Shown here: positions 41,427-50,574 of the stretch, one piece after another
Layout of the letters: the number at the start of each line of letters is the position of its first letter
Numbering within the stretch: the stretch's first letter is position 1
From: Streptomyces olivoverticillatus
GTDB taxonomy: Bacteria > Actinomycetota > Actinomycetes > Streptomycetales > Streptomycetaceae
Direction: 5' to 3'
Length of the DNA: 64,000 nucleotides
Assembly (NCBI RefSeq): GCF_014203555.1
Contig: NZ_JACHJH010000001.1
Location: 606,013-670,012 of the forward strand
Program-made: the position numbers and the translations under genes
Notes under the pieces: model-generated
Seen by the model: the letters and a program-made list of their open reading frames with translations, nothing else
The model's database searches: none
What the model was told of the DNA's origin: nothing

Positions 41427-43145
41427 TCAGTCCTCCCGGGCCGCGCCGGCCGTGCTCTCCACGGACCAGGGCCAGTTGACGCTGCCGGGGAAGAGGACCG
41501 GGACCTCCATGCGGACGCTCGCCCGGTAGACCCCGCCGTCCGTGCCACAGTCTGGCTCCGCCCGCCAGGAGCTCGGCAGGTCCGCGCGCGCTGCCGCCGC
41601 GCAGTCGCGCCCCACGGCTCCGGCCCGCGCCCCCTTGTCGGCCGCGTGCCCGGCGAGGGAGTAGGTGTAGCCGACCAGGACGCACTGCCAGACCACGGCC
41701 AGCGTCACCAGGATCATCGGCAGCACCCCCGCGAACTCCACGGCGATCTGCCCCCGGTCGCCCCCGCCGCGCTTGCGGAACCGGGCGAGCGGCGTGCCGG
41801 GGCGCATGCTCGGCACCGGCGCCAGCTGGTCCGGCCCGGTGCCGCCGGAGGTGTCCGCGGGTCCTCCCCCTATGGCACGGCGGCGCCGCAGCCCGGTGAG
41901 GGAGGGCCGGTCGGCGGGCCCGGCGTGTGCGGGGCCGCCTCGCGGGGGCCTGCCGCCGGGGCCCGGGGGCGCGGCCAGGCCGAGTTCGCCCGCCAGCGCC
42001 CACAGCGCCTGCCGGACCCCGGACTTGGCGTCGAGGTCCTGCATGCGGCCGGAGTCCACGGCGCCGCGCAGTTCCTTGTAGGCGGCCGGCACGGTCGTGC
42101 GGGCCGCCTTTGTGCCGGTCGTGCGGGCCACGAGGGAGGGTTGCACCTCTGCGGTGCGGGTGTGCCGGTTGACCACGGTCGTCGTCTCCTCCGCCTTGCG
42201 GATCTGCAGCCGTTCCCAGAGCCGGACCATGCGTTTGGCGGCCCGTACGGACACCACGTCGGGCGTGGTGACGAGCAGGGCCGTGTCCGCCGTTTCGATG
42301 ACCGCCGCGCCCGCCGCCGTGATCTGGGTGCCGCAGTCGACGACGACCAGTTCGTAGCGCTCGCGCAGGGCGGCGGTGATCTGCCGGGAGGTGAGGTCGC
42401 CGATCTCCTCGCCGCGCTCGCCCTCGGCGGGGGCCAGGAGCAGGCCGAGCCCGGTGGGGTGGGGGAAGACGGCGTCCTGCAGGACGCGGGGCGAGATGTC
42501 GTTGATGCCGGCCAGGTCGGCGATGGACCGGCGGAACTGTACGTCCAGATAGGAGGCCACGTCGCCGGACTGGAGGTCCATGTCGACGAGGGCGACCGCG
42601 CGTCCGGCGGCGCTCGCGGCGAGCGCGAGGTGGACGGCGGTGACGGTCGTGCCGACGCCGCCCTTGGCGCCGACGACGGCGACGAGCCGTCCGCCGGGCC
42701 CGCCGCCCGCCGGGGCCGTCTCCTCCGCGCGGCCCAGGTGCCGTCGGACGCCGGTGGCCCAGTGGGCGGCGGCCTGGATGCGGGTGGCCAGCTCCTCGGC
42801 GGAGGGCGGCAGGGCGGCGAGGCCGCGGGCGCCGCAGTCCATGGCGGCGGCGTAGAGGGCGGGTCCGGCGTCGGCGCTGAGCAGGATGACGCCCGTGGCC
42901 GGGAAGCGCAGGGCGATCTCGCGGATGAGTTCGAGGGCGGGCGTGGGCCCGATCCGCTCGTGGACGAGCACGACTTCGGGCAGTTCCGCGACGGAGGCGG
43001 CGGCCAGCACGGCGAGCGTGTCCAGCAGCCGGGCGGAGTCGCCCGCGGTCTGCAGCGGGTGCGCGCCGGGGAGCCGGCCGAGCAGCCCGTCGACGGCGCG
43101 GGCCGTGTCCGCATCGCCGATGGCCGGGAGGATTCTGATCGTCAC
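41427..43145 (-). CDS. CpaE/TadZ-like ATPase fused to a TadE pseudopilin domain
   Basis: A 572-residue two-part protein. Residues 1-135 resemble the atypical receiver domain of CpaE/TadZ. Residues 152-420 form a MinD/ParA-type ATPase with deviant Walker A VVGAKGGVGTTVTAVHLAL, VDMDLQSGDVASYLD and VVVDCGTQ. A Pro/Gly-rich linker leads to a TadE-like C-terminus: GGGDRG|QIAVEFAGVLPMILVTLAVVW (site after about residue 465). Cleavage would free the cytoplasmic ATPase from the membrane pseudopilin. CpaE positions pili at the pole. GTG start at 43145. Confidence 0.85.
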   Translation of the reverse strand: MTIRILPAIGDADTARAVDGLLGRLPGAHPLQTAGDSARLLDTLAVLAAASVAELPEVVLVHERIGPTPALELIREIALRFPATGVILLSADAGPALYAAAMDCGARGLAALPPSAEELATRIQAAAHWATGVRRHLGRAEETAPAGGGPGGRLVAVVGAKGGVGTTVTAVHLALAASAAGRAVALVDMDLQSGDVASYLDVQFRRSIADLAGINDISPRVLQDAVFPHPTGLGLLLAPAEGERGEEIGDLTSRQITAALRERYELVVVDCGTQITAAGAAVIETADTALLVTTPDVVSVRAAKRMVRLWERLQIRKAEETTTVVNRHTRTAEVQPSLVARTTGTKAARTTVPAAYKELRGAVDSGRMQDLDAKSGVRQALWALAGELGLAAPPGPGGRPPRGGPAHAGPADRPSLTGLRRRRAIGGGPADTSGGTGPDQLAPVPSMRPGTPLARFRKRGGGDRGQIAVEFAGVLPMILVTLAVVWQCVLVGYTYSLAGHAADKGARAGAVGRDCAAAARADLPSSWRAEPDCGTDGGVYRASVRMEVPVLFPGSVNWPWSVESTAGAARED

Positions 43146-43209
43146 CGTGGCCCTGCCTCTGTCTCTGCTCGTCTGCTTGCCGACTGCCGGGGGCCGCTCG
43201 GGCGGCGGG

Positions 43210-43941
43210 CTACTTGTCGCCGTCGAGGGTGTAGGTGCGGTCGCCGCTGCCGACGCCGTCGTCACCGCCGGGGGCGACGAGGGCGAGCCGGACGTGGGTG
43301 GCGAAGGACTCGGCGTAGGCGACGCGCTGGGCGTCCTTGGTGTCGAGGGCGAAGGTGATGGGCACTGCCTCGCCCGCCTGCCGGGTGCCCGTGGAGGCGG
43401 GGCGGCCGGAGCCGCCGTCGCGGTCGAAGGGGGTGAGCTTGCCGACGTTCATCACCTGGGCTCCGCTGACGATGACCTTGGAGACGGGCTTGGCGCCCTG
43501 CTCCTTGCCGTCGAAGGTGGCGTAGATGTTGACCCTCGCCCCGGGGTCGATCTTGCCCGCGACGCCCGTGGCCGCGTCGATCATGATGGCGATCTCCTGC
43601 TTTCCGGGCTGGAGGGCGGGCCGGGCGACGATCATGTCGTTCTGCAGCAGCGACCCCTTGTGCAACGGGGTCACCGCGATCTTGCCGCGGACGGCGGCGA
43701 GGTCGGTGACGGCGGTGGCGGGAAGCCAGCGCCTGGGCATGGAGACCTTCTCGAACGCGTCCGTCTCCCCGTCCAGGTCCCGGTAGGCGGGGACGTCGGA
43801 CTTCAGCCGGTAGGCGGTGGTCTCGGGGCCGACCTTGGACTCGGCGTCGTCGATGACCGCGAGCACTCCGGCGGCCGCGCCGACGGCGCAGAGGACCGAC
43901 AGGAGCAGCAGGATGATCCCGCGGCGCTGGCGTGAATTCAT
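43210..43941 (-). CDS. cpaB: Flp pilus assembly protein CpaB/RcpC (SAF domain)
   Basis: A 243-residue protein with one N-terminal membrane helix (RGIILLLLSVLCAVGAAAGVLAVI). A SAF/beta-clip region follows: AVRGKIAVTPLHKGSLLQNDMIV and then the RcpC-type EIAIMIDAATGVAGKIDPGARVNIYATFDG. Such proteins sit on the outer face of the membrane and help pilus assembly, possibly by binding glycan. It is the first classical tad gene, 64 nt before the CpaE fusion gene. Confidence 0.88.
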   Translation of the reverse strand: MNSRQRRGIILLLLSVLCAVGAAAGVLAVIDDAESKVGPETTAYRLKSDVPAYRDLDGETDAFEKVSMPRRWLPATAVTDLAAVRGKIAVTPLHKGSLLQNDMIVARPALQPGKQEIAIMIDAATGVAGKIDPGARVNIYATFDGKEQGAKPVSKVIVSGAQVMNVGKLTPFDRDGGSGRPASTGTRQAGEAVPITFALDTKDAQRVAYAESFATHVRLALVAPGGDDGVGSGDRTYTLDGDK

Positions 43942-43984
43942 GGGGCGGCGAACCTCGTTCGGGGGACGAAAGCCGGGGTGGGGT

Positions 43985-44968
43985 TCAGCGGCCGGCCGGG
44001 GCGGCGGCCCGTACGGGCGGGTCCAGGGCGTGCCTGCCGCCGCCGTCCCGGGTGACGGGCGCGGAGCAGAAGCCGCAGCGGTCGCCGATGAGTTCGAGCC
44101 CGCACCACCGGCACTCCTCGCGCCGTACGGAGGCGACGAGCTGGTAGAGCACGGAGGGGTCGGGGATGGCGGCGGCGAATTCGACGGCCCGGGGGGTGCC
44201 CCACCAGCGCCGGGAGTCGGCCGGCAGCGGCTGGATCTCCTGGATGCCCTGGACCCGCCAGTGGGGGGCGAGGGTGCCGGTGACCCAGTCCTCGCTGCGG
44301 CCCGGTTTGCCGCGGGCGACGGTCAGGCGGGTGGCGAAGCCGGGGCCGCCGGGGGGTTCGGCGTCCTTGATGCGGATGAGCTGCGGCGCGGGGTTGACGA
44401 GCACGGCGAAGCGGGCGCCGGGCAGGTAGGAGGCGAGGTGGCCGCCGAGGCCGACCTCCACGCCCCGGTCGAGGCGGCTGACGGTGGCCACCTCGGCGCC
44501 CGCGTGGATGTAGTGCGCGAGCAGCCGGGCGGCGGAGGCGAGGATGCCCGGGGTGAGGTCGGAGACGGACAACTGCCGTAACTGCCGGGCCAGTACGGCC
44601 ACGGCGAGCGGCGGAAGCCTCATGGGCAGCAGGGCCACGCGGTCGCTCTCCAGGAGGGACCGCACGGCGTGCAGGCGCTGTACATAGGGGGCGGGGAGGG
44701 AGTCCGGGTAGAGCACGACGAGGTGGCCGCACTGGTCGAGCAGGATGCCGGCCTGGGTGACGGCGGTCTCCAACGGCTGGGCGTGCGGAGGCTGGAGGAC
44801 GGCGGCAGCGGGGACCGGGCCACCGGGCGGCGGCAGCACCAGGTCGGAGCTGGTGACCGCGATCGCAATCGGCACGTCGGCTTCCCCGTTCACTCCGGCC
44901 TCGGGGGCTTCGGCGGTCGCATCGATACCGTCTCGCGAACCCTTGACGGACGTATTGGTCTGGACCAT
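43985..44968 (-). CDS. Hypothetical protein with C-terminal zinc ribbon (Tad cluster)
   Basis: A 327-residue protein of unknown function at the head of the tad operon. The body is rich in Leu/Ala/Pro and includes ILLDQCGHLVVLYPD and RQLSVSDLTPGILASAARLLAHYIHAGAEVATVSRLDRGVEVG. The C-terminus has ECRWCGLELIGDRCGFCSAPV, two CxxC pairs that form a probable zinc ribbon. I took ATG 44968 because the upstream in-frame ATG at 45064 (better Shine-Dalgarno GGAG) would make the gene cover the chitinase promoter; the longer form (359 residues) remains possible. It lies 43 bp before cpaB. Confidence 0.7.
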   Translation of the reverse strand: MVQTNTSVKGSRDGIDATAEAPEAGVNGEADVPIAIAVTSSDLVLPPPGGPVPAAAVLQPPHAQPLETAVTQAGILLDQCGHLVVLYPDSLPAPYVQRLHAVRSLLESDRVALLPMRLPPLAVAVLARQLRQLSVSDLTPGILASAARLLAHYIHAGAEVATVSRLDRGVEVGLGGHLASYLPGARFAVLVNPAPQLIRIKDAEPPGGPGFATRLTVARGKPGRSEDWVTGTLAPHWRVQGIQEIQPLPADSRRWWGTPRAVEFAAAIPDPSVLYQLVASVRREECRWCGLELIGDRCGFCSAPVTRDGGGRHALDPPVRAAAPAGR

Positions 44969-44999
44969 CTTTGACGCGCGTGCGGCGGCCCCCGTACGT
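44955..44999 (+). promoter_or_regulatory. Chitinase promoter region with chi-type motif
   Basis: TTGGTCTGGACCAT (44955-44968) contains the palindromic GGTCTGGACC core of the repeats found upstream of Streptomyces chitinase genes, where two direct copies mediate chitin induction and glucose repression. Only one copy is seen here. TTGACG at 44971 could be the -35 box. The motif overlaps the start codon of the divergent tad gene. Confidence 0.5.
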
Positions 45000-45098
45000 G
45001 CGTACGGCGGGCGGCCGCCGCTGTCGATGAATACCCCCCAAAGTACCCCCGCAACACCCCCCATCACCGCTCCAACTCCCTTCCCACCGGAGGCAGTA

Positions 45099-46160
45099 GT
45101 GGAACGTCCTCGTCGCAACGGATTCCGCATGTCCAGACGCCGGTTCGGCGGCGTTTCCGCGGCTGTCGCGCTCGCGGCCGGAAGCCTTGCCGCGCTCAGC
45201 GCCGGCCCGGGCACCGCCCGCGCGGCGGACGGCGCCAAGGTCCAGGCCGTCACCGCCACCACGACCGCCGGCACCCCGAGCATCCCCGAGCACGCGCTCA
45301 CCGGCTACTGGCAGAACTTCGACAACGGCGCGACGGTGCAGAAGATCAGCGACGTGCAGAGCCAGTACGACATCATCGCCGTCGCCTTCGCCGACGCCAC
45401 GACCACGCCCGGCGCCGTGGACTTCACCCTCGACCCGGCGCTGCACTACACCGAGGAACAGTTCAAGGCCGACATCGCGGCCAAGCAGGCGCAGGGCAAG
45501 TCGGTGGTCGTCTCCATCGGCGGCGAGAAGGGCACGGTGAGCGTCAACGATGCGGCGTCCGCCGCCAACTTCGCCGACAGCGCCTACGCGTTGATGCAGA
45601 AGTACGGTTTCAACGGAGTCGACATCGACCTGGAGAACGGGCTCGACCCCACCTATATGACACAGGCCCTGCGGTCCCTGTCGGCGAAGGCGGGCGGCAA
45701 GCTGGTCATCACCATGGCGCCGCAGACCATCGACATGCAGTCGACGTCGGCCGGCTACTTCAGGACCGCGCTCAACATCAAGGACATCCTGACGGTCGTC
45801 AACACGCAGTTCTACAACAGCGGTTCGATGAACGGCTGCGACGGCAACGTCTACGGCCAGGGCTCGGTGGACTTCCTCACCGCACTCGCCTGCATCCAGC
45901 TGGAAGGCGGCCTCGACCCGGGGCAGGTGGGCCTGGGCCTGCCCGCGTCCCCGCGCGGCGCGGGCAGCGGCTACGTCGCGCCGTCGGTCGTCAACAACGC
46001 TCTCGACTGCCTGGCGAAGGGCACGGGCTGCGGCTCGTTCAAGCCCGCGAGGACGTATCCGGGCATCCGCGGGGCGATGACGTGGTCGACCAACTGGGAC
46101 GCGAGTGCGGGCGACGCCTGGTCGGAGGGGGTGGGGCCGCACGTGCACGGGCTGCCGTAG
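45099..46160 (+). CDS. Secreted GH18 chitinase
   Basis: A 353-residue glycoside hydrolase family 18 enzyme. The catalytic DxxDxDxE-type motif is YGFNGVDIDLENG, with Glu as proton donor. The substrate-assisting region (LVITMAPQTIDM, TQFYNSG) and the barrel end AMTWSTNWD are present. The N-terminus has a twin-arginine-type signal (MSRRRFGGVSAAVALAAGSLAALSAGPGTARA), suggesting Tat export. No chitin-binding module is attached, so it is a single-domain enzyme. GTG 45099 follows GGAGG; an internal ATG just before the RR motif could also start the protein. Confidence 0.93.
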   Translation: MERPRRNGFRMSRRRFGGVSAAVALAAGSLAALSAGPGTARAADGAKVQAVTATTTAGTPSIPEHALTGYWQNFDNGATVQKISDVQSQYDIIAVAFADATTTPGAVDFTLDPALHYTEEQFKADIAAKQAQGKSVVVSIGGEKGTVSVNDAASAANFADSAYALMQKYGFNGVDIDLENGLDPTYMTQALRSLSAKAGGKLVITMAPQTIDMQSTSAGYFRTALNIKDILTVVNTQFYNSGSMNGCDGNVYGQGSVDFLTALACIQLEGGLDPGQVGLGLPASPRGAGSGYVAPSVVNNALDCLAKGTGCGSFKPARTYPGIRGAMTWSTNWDASAGDAWSEGVGPHVHGLP

Positions 46161-46169
46161 CCCTCATGC

Positions 46170-46200
46170 GCCGGGCGGGCCGAGAAGCAGCCCGCCCGGC
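46170..46200. terminator. Bidirectional terminator
   Basis: An 11-bp perfect stem GCCGGGCGGGC / GCCCGCCCGGC with a 9-nt loop lies in the 47-bp gap between the converging chitinase and serine protease genes. Confidence 0.88.
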
Positions 46201-46207
46201 GGGAGGC

Positions 46208-47068
46208 CTAGCTGCGCGCCGCCGCCTCTTCGGTCGGCTTGGGGAGGTCACAGCCGGGCAGGCTCAGGTCGATCTTGTTGCCGGGCGCGACGCACTTGGC
46301 GATGCCGTACGTCTCCTCGGCGTAGTTGATGCCCTGCCGCACCGTGACCTGGCCGTTCTCGTCGACCTCGCACGGGTTGTTCTCCGTGCACCGCTCGCCG
46401 TTCTCGTTGCCCGTGTTGTTGATGGCGACGACCTTGCCGGTGTTCACGTCGATCACGGGCGAGCCGGAGGTGCCGCCTATCGTGTTGCAGGACGGCGTGT
46501 AGCGCAGCGAGTCCTTCCACGTCCAGTCGCCCTCCTGCAGCCGGTAGACGAAGCCGTCCGCGTTGCAGGAGTAGATCTTCTTCCAGTAGCCGGACACGAC
46601 CTTGATGGCGCTCCCGGCGGCCGGGTGGTCGGCCGACAGGCTCAGGGCGCTGATCCCGTAGCGCTGCTTGATCTGCGCGTAGGTGGTGTTCAGCTGGTAC
46701 AGCGTGACGTCGGTGTCGGTCATCGTCGCGTACGAGACCTTGACGGCACGCAGCGTGGCGACCTTGCCCGCCGAGGAGTTGAGCAGGCTGAACGTACGGG
46801 AGGACGGCTGGTCGGTGATGACCTCGCCGGGGCCCGGGAAGCCGGTCTCCAGGCAGTGGCCGTTGGTCATCACCAGGGCGGGGTCGCCGTCGGCCGAGGA
46901 GGGCATCCGGATGAGCGAGCCGGAACAGTTGCTGAGCGCGACCGTTCCCGCGAAGTCGACGGCCTTGACCCTGCCCTGCGGGGCCGCCGTCGCGGTGGTC
47001 GTGCCGACGCCGACGGTTGCTCCGGTCAGGAGCACGGTCGTGAGCGCACCGACGAGAGGTCGTCTCAT
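46208..47068 (-). CDS. Secreted trypsin-like serine protease
   Basis: A 286-residue exported chymotrypsin-fold protease. Signal peptide: ALTTVLLTGATVGVGTTTATAAP. The catalytic triad is visible as His in VMTNGHCLETG, Asp in TMTDTDVTLYQL and Ser in NTIGGTSGSPVIDVNTG. Several Cys suggest disulfides. There is no long propeptide, so it belongs to the V8/trypsin-like group rather than the alpha-lytic type. Target proteins are unknown. GAGGA precedes the ATG. Confidence 0.9.
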   Translation of the reverse strand: MRRPLVGALTTVLLTGATVGVGTTTATAAPQGRVKAVDFAGTVALSNCSGSLIRMPSSADGDPALVMTNGHCLETGFPGPGEVITDQPSSRTFSLLNSSAGKVATLRAVKVSYATMTDTDVTLYQLNTTYAQIKQRYGISALSLSADHPAAGSAIKVVSGYWKKIYSCNADGFVYRLQEGDWTWKDSLRYTPSCNTIGGTSGSPVIDVNTGKVVAINNTGNENGERCTENNPCEVDENGQVTVRQGINYAEETYGIAKCVAPGNKIDLSLPGCDLPKPTEEAAARS

Positions 47069-47285
47069 GGGGGGGTGGTCCTCTCAGTTCTGAAGTGCCG
47101 CGGTTTTGACGTGTGCATTGTTGGTTCCGGTGAGGCGGGGCGGCAATCAACCGGTCCGAAGTTATGAAGAAGTTGGCTTGATTCACCCATACGGTGGCGC
47201 TTGACCTGCTCATGTCATCGCTCGAACACTGGGGAGGCTCACCCCCCTCATCCGTCGCACTGACCGGACCCCTCAGGAGGACCGC
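47069..47285. promoter_or_regulatory. Divergent promoter region of protease and carboxypeptidase genes
   Basis: 217 bp without a gene; AT-rich around 47100-47190. A possible plus-strand promoter is TTGACC near 47201. No clear operator is seen. Confidence 0.35.
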
Positions 47286-48647
47286 ATGCGACCGCGATTC
47301 CGCTCGTCCCCCACCGGACGGCTCTCCCGCAATACTTGGGCGACCGGCGCCCTCGCCGCCCTGCTGACCCTGGCCATGGCCTCGCCCGCGGCGCCGCGCG
47401 GTGCGGGCCAGGCGGCCCCGCCGACCGCCTCGTACGAGGTCTCCGGGCCGAGAACCGCGGCTCAGCGCACGGCCGTCGCCGCGACCGGCGCCTCCGTCGA
47501 CGCCGTCCGCCCCCGCTCCGTGACGATCACCGCGGACGGCGCGCAGGCCGAACGCATCCGCCGCATGGGCTACCGGGTCACCCGGCTGCCAGGCCCTCCC
47601 GACCGCAGCGACGGCAGTGACGACAAAGCACGGTCGCCCTTCGACTTCCCGCCCGGCGACGAGCAGTACCACACCTACGCCGAGGCGACGGCGGAGATCG
47701 ACGCCGACATCGCCGCCCACCCGTCCCTGATGAGCAAGCAAGTGATCGGCAAGTCCTACGAGGGCCGGGACATCGTCGCCGTCAGGGTCGCCAACGACGC
47801 GGTGAGGACCGCCGCCGCCAAGCCGGAGGTCCTCTTCACCCACCACCAGCACGCGCGCGAGCACCTGACCGTGGAGATGGCGCTCTACCTCCTCAAGGAG
47901 TTCGGCACCGAGTACGGCACCGACCCGAGGGTCACCAAGCTGATCGACAGCCGGGTGATCTGGATCGTGCCCGACGTCAACCCCGACGGGGGCGAATACG
48001 ACATCGCCACCGGCACGTACCGCAGCTGGCGCAAGAACCGCCAGCCCAACGCCGGCTCGAACAACCGCGGCACCGACCTCAACCGCAACTGGGACTACAA
48101 GTGGGGCTGCTGCGGCGGCTCCTCGGGCAGCACCGGCTCCGAGACCTACCGCGGCTCCGGCCCCGCCTCGGCACCCGAGGTGAAGGTCGTCGCCGACTTC
48201 GTCCGCAGCCGCGTCGTCGACGGCAAGCAGCGGATCAAGGCCGCCATCGACTTCCACACCTACAGCGAACTGGTGCTCTGGCCGTTCGGCTGGACGTACT
48301 CCGACACCGCCCCCGGCATGACCCAGGACGACCGCGACGCCTTCGCCGCCGTCGGCAAATCCATGGCTGCCAGCAACGGCTACACGCCCGAGCAGTCCAG
48401 CGACCTCTACATCACCGACGGGTCGATCGACGACTGGCTGTGGGGGAACCAGAAAGTCTTCGCCTACACCTTCGAGATGTACCCGGACGCCAGCGGCACG
48501 GGCGGCGGCTTCTACCCGCCCGGCTCGGTGATCGACCGCGAGACGGCCCGCAACCGCGAAGCCGTCCTGCAGCTGCTGGAGAACGCCGACTGCATGTACC
48601 GGTCGATCGGCAAGGAACAGCAGTACTGCAGCGGCTCCGCTTCGTAA
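47286..48647 (+). CDS. Secreted zinc carboxypeptidase (M14 family)
   Basis: A 453-residue metallocarboxypeptidase. It has a signal peptide, then a propeptide-like region to about residue 115. The catalytic domain has zinc ligands in [19 protein letters not shown] (HxxE) and the third His in [15 protein letters not shown]. Substrate residues lie in [15 protein letters not shown], and the catalytic Glu is in [10 protein letters not shown] near the C-terminus. It would trim C-terminal residues from extracellular peptides. GGAGG precedes the ATG. With the neighbouring protease and chitinase it forms a polymer-degrading group. Confidence 0.93.
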   Translation: MRPRFRSSPTGRLSRNTWATGALAALLTLAMASPAAPRGAGQAAPPTASYEVSGPRTAAQRTAVAATGASVDAVRPRSVTITADGAQAERIRRMGYRVTRLPGPPDRSDGSDDKARSPFDFPPGDEQYHTYAEATAEIDADIAAHPSLMSKQVIGKSYEGRDIVAVRVANDAVRTAAAKPEVLFTHHQHAREHLTVEMALYLLKEFGTEYGTDPRVTKLIDSRVIWIVPDVNPDGGEYDIATGTYRSWRKNRQPNAGSNNRGTDLNRNWDYKWGCCGGSSGSTGSETYRGSGPASAPEVKVVADFVRSRVVDGKQRIKAAIDFHTYSELVLWPFGWTYSDTAPGMTQDDRDAFAAVGKSMAASNGYTPEQSSDLYITDGSIDDWLWGNQKVFAYTFEMYPDASGTGGGFYPPGSVIDRETARNREAVLQLLENADCMYRSIGKEQQYCSGSAS

Positions 48648-48753
48648 CAGTCCCCGTGGGCCTCCGATGCCGTCCCGTAATGCGCGATGCGTACGTTTGG
48701 ACCTGTTCCGAACGCACGGTGCGCTCGCCGCACAACGAACCATTGGAGGCTCC

Positions 48754-50028
48754 ATGGGTACCGGCCCCGTCGCCGCTCTCGCCCAGGAACGGCTCGACCA
48801 CCGTTTCAAGGGTCTGCCTCCGGATGCCGAAGGCCTGACCGTCGGGGCGCTGGCCGCGCAGCGGCGGTCGCTGTTCGCCGGGGGCTTCATCACGCCGGTG
48901 CTCACGCTGTCGGCCGAGGCCCTGGACCACAACCTCGCCGTGATGGAGCGCTGGGCCGGCGAGCGCGGCCTCGCCTTCGCCCCGCACGGCAAGACGACGC
49001 TGGCGCCGCAGCTGCTCGAACGCCAGCTGGAGCACGGGGCCTGGGGCATCACCGCCGCCATGCCCAGCCAGGTCCGGGTCTACCGCGCCTTCGGGGTGCG
49101 CCGGATCTTCCTCGCCAACGAGGTCGTCGACGCGGCCGCGCTGCGCTGGCTCGCCGCCGAGCTGGCCGCCGACCCGGAGTTCCATCTCGTCACTTACGTC
49201 GACTCGGTGCGCGGCGTGGAGCTGATGGACGCCGCCCTGCGCGAGGCCGGCGCCTCCCGCCCGCTGAACGTCGTCATCGAGCTCGGCGCGGCCGGCGGCC
49301 GTACGGGCGTACGGACGGAGGAGGGCTGCGAGGCCGTCGCCGACGCGGTGGCCGCCACGAGCACCCTGCGGCTGGTGGGCTTCGCCGGTTACGAGGCGGA
49401 GATCCCGGGTGCGGACGAGGAGTCCGTACGCGCCTGGCTGGACCGGCTGACCGGGCTGGCCGTCGCCTACGACAAGGCGGGCCGCTTCGCCGGCGTCCCC
49501 GAGATCGTCGTCAGCGCGGGCGGCAGCGCGTGGTTCGACGCGGTCGCCGAGGCCTTCGCGGCCCTGCCGCCGCTGTCGGCACCGGTGCTCAAGCTGCTGC
49601 GTTCCGGCGCGTACGTCACGCACGACGACGGCCAGTACCGCCGCAAGACGCCCTTCAACCGGCACCCGGAGGAGGGCGAACTGCGGCCCGCGCTGCGACT
49701 GTGGGCCCAGTGCGTCTCGCGCCCCGAGCCGGGCCGGGCGTACCTCAACGCGGGCAAGCGCGACGTCTCCTACGACCTGGACCTCCCCGAGCCCCAGCTC
49801 ATCCGCTCCGCCCGCGACGGCTCGGTGCGGCAGGCAAAGGGCATGACGGTGACGGCCCTGGCGGACCAGCACGCGTTCCTGACCCTCGACGAGGACGCGG
49901 AACTGGAGGTCGGCGACTGGGTGGGCCTGGGCCTGTCCCACCCGTGCACGGTCTTCGAGAAGTGGCCGCTGATCCCGCTGGTGGCGGGGGACGGCACGGT
50001 GACGGATTACGTCCGGACGTTCTTCTGA
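48754..50028 (+). CDS. D-threonine aldolase / D-serine dehydratase-like PLP enzyme
   Basis: A 424-residue fold-type III (alanine racemase-like) PLP protein. The PLP Lys lies in FAPHGKTTLAPQLLERQ. The C-terminal metal site of this family (His-x-Cys) is HPCTVFEKWPL, as in D-serine dehydratase and D-threonine aldolase. It probably deaminates or cleaves a D-amino acid. GGAGG lies 4 nt before the ATG at 48754. In many Streptomyces such genes stand next to a D-aminoacylase gene; here that gene is 3.3 kb away, beyond an accessory insert. Confidence 0.87.
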   Translation: MGTGPVAALAQERLDHRFKGLPPDAEGLTVGALAAQRRSLFAGGFITPVLTLSAEALDHNLAVMERWAGERGLAFAPHGKTTLAPQLLERQLEHGAWGITAAMPSQVRVYRAFGVRRIFLANEVVDAAALRWLAAELAADPEFHLVTYVDSVRGVELMDAALREAGASRPLNVVIELGAAGGRTGVRTEEGCEAVADAVAATSTLRLVGFAGYEAEIPGADEESVRAWLDRLTGLAVAYDKAGRFAGVPEIVVSAGGSAWFDAVAEAFAALPPLSAPVLKLLRSGAYVTHDDGQYRRKTPFNRHPEEGELRPALRLWAQCVSRPEPGRAYLNAGKRDVSYDLDLPEPQLIRSARDGSVRQAKGMTVTALADQHAFLTLDEDAELEVGDWVGLGLSHPCTVFEKWPLIPLVAGDGTVTDYVRTFF

Positions 50029-50059
50029 GCGGGCGCAATCCGGCTTGATTAGATGTGAA

Positions 50060-50089
50060 GAGGCCCCCGCCGTTGCCGGCGGGGGCCTC
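50060..50089 (+). terminator. Terminator after the D-amino-acid enzyme gene
   Basis: A 13-bp perfect stem GAGGCCCCCGCCG / CGGCGGGGGCCTC with a TTGC tetraloop lies 32 bp after the stop. Confidence 0.9.
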
Positions 50090-50118
50090 GGCAGTTCGCG
50101 GGGAGGGTGACTACCTCG

Positions 50119-50349
50119 TCATAGTCGCCCGCCCTTCCTTGATTCGGCGTTTGTGGCCTTGGGCTTGGCCATCATCACTTCGCCGGGTGTCGCAGGCCGA
50201 ACGTATGCCGGCAGTGCGTCCCACTCCGGCCCACCGAGGAGGGGCTGGAGCCGGATGCGGTCTCCGTTGACGGCCATGACCTGGCCGACCTTGTACCAGA
50301 CGGGGTCGACGGCGTAGCAGCCGATGACGATCCGCGGGTCGATGCTCAC
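50119..50349 (-). CDS. Small hypothetical protein
   Basis: A 76-residue protein starting at GTG 50349 behind GGAGG (7-nt spacing). VWYKVGQVMAVNGDRIRLQPLLGGPEWDALPAYVRPATPGEV suggests a small beta barrel; the tail is Lys/Arg-rich. Function unknown. Its start overlaps, as GTGA, the stop of an upstream reading frame that has been split by a MITE, so the two were once coupled. It is part of the lower-GC accessory patch. Confidence 0.65.
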   Translation of the reverse strand: MSIDPRIVIGCYAVDPVWYKVGQVMAVNGDRIRLQPLLGGPEWDALPAYVRPATPGEVMMAKPKATNAESRKGGRL

Positions 50350-50453
50350 TGGTCCGCCTCCCCGGCGTGGGGTTGGCGCACGATGTTGAGCCCGTGCGGC
50401 GTGGGCACTAGGGCGTGTCCGATGGGTCAGCGCTGGTCCCGCGGCGTCTGGTG

Positions 50454-50486
50454 CTGGGGGGCACCTCCCAGCGGTAGCTGGGGGAG
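50454..50486. repeat. Small hairpin repeat, copy a (inside the MITE)
   Basis: 33 bp with stem CCCAGC-GGTA-GCTGGG flanked by C/G runs (GGCACCTCCCAGCGGTAGCT in its centre). An almost identical copy lies at 50543-50574. This short palindromic unit resembles dispersed repeats commonly seen in Streptomyces genomes. Confidence 0.8.
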
Positions 50487-50542
50487 CATGACCCGCGTAC
50501 TGGGCGTACCCGGGTTATGCGACAACGCGGCGAGGTGCCGTG

Positions 50543-50574
50543 CTGGGGGCACCTCCCAGCGGTAGCTGGGGGAG
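50543..50574. repeat. Small hairpin repeat, copy b (inside the MITE)
   Basis: 32 bp, same as copy a except for one fewer G in the first G run, and in the same orientation. Comparison with MITE copy 1 shows it replaced or entered the segment between GAGGTGCCGTGC and GTCGCGGGGCC. Confidence 0.8.
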
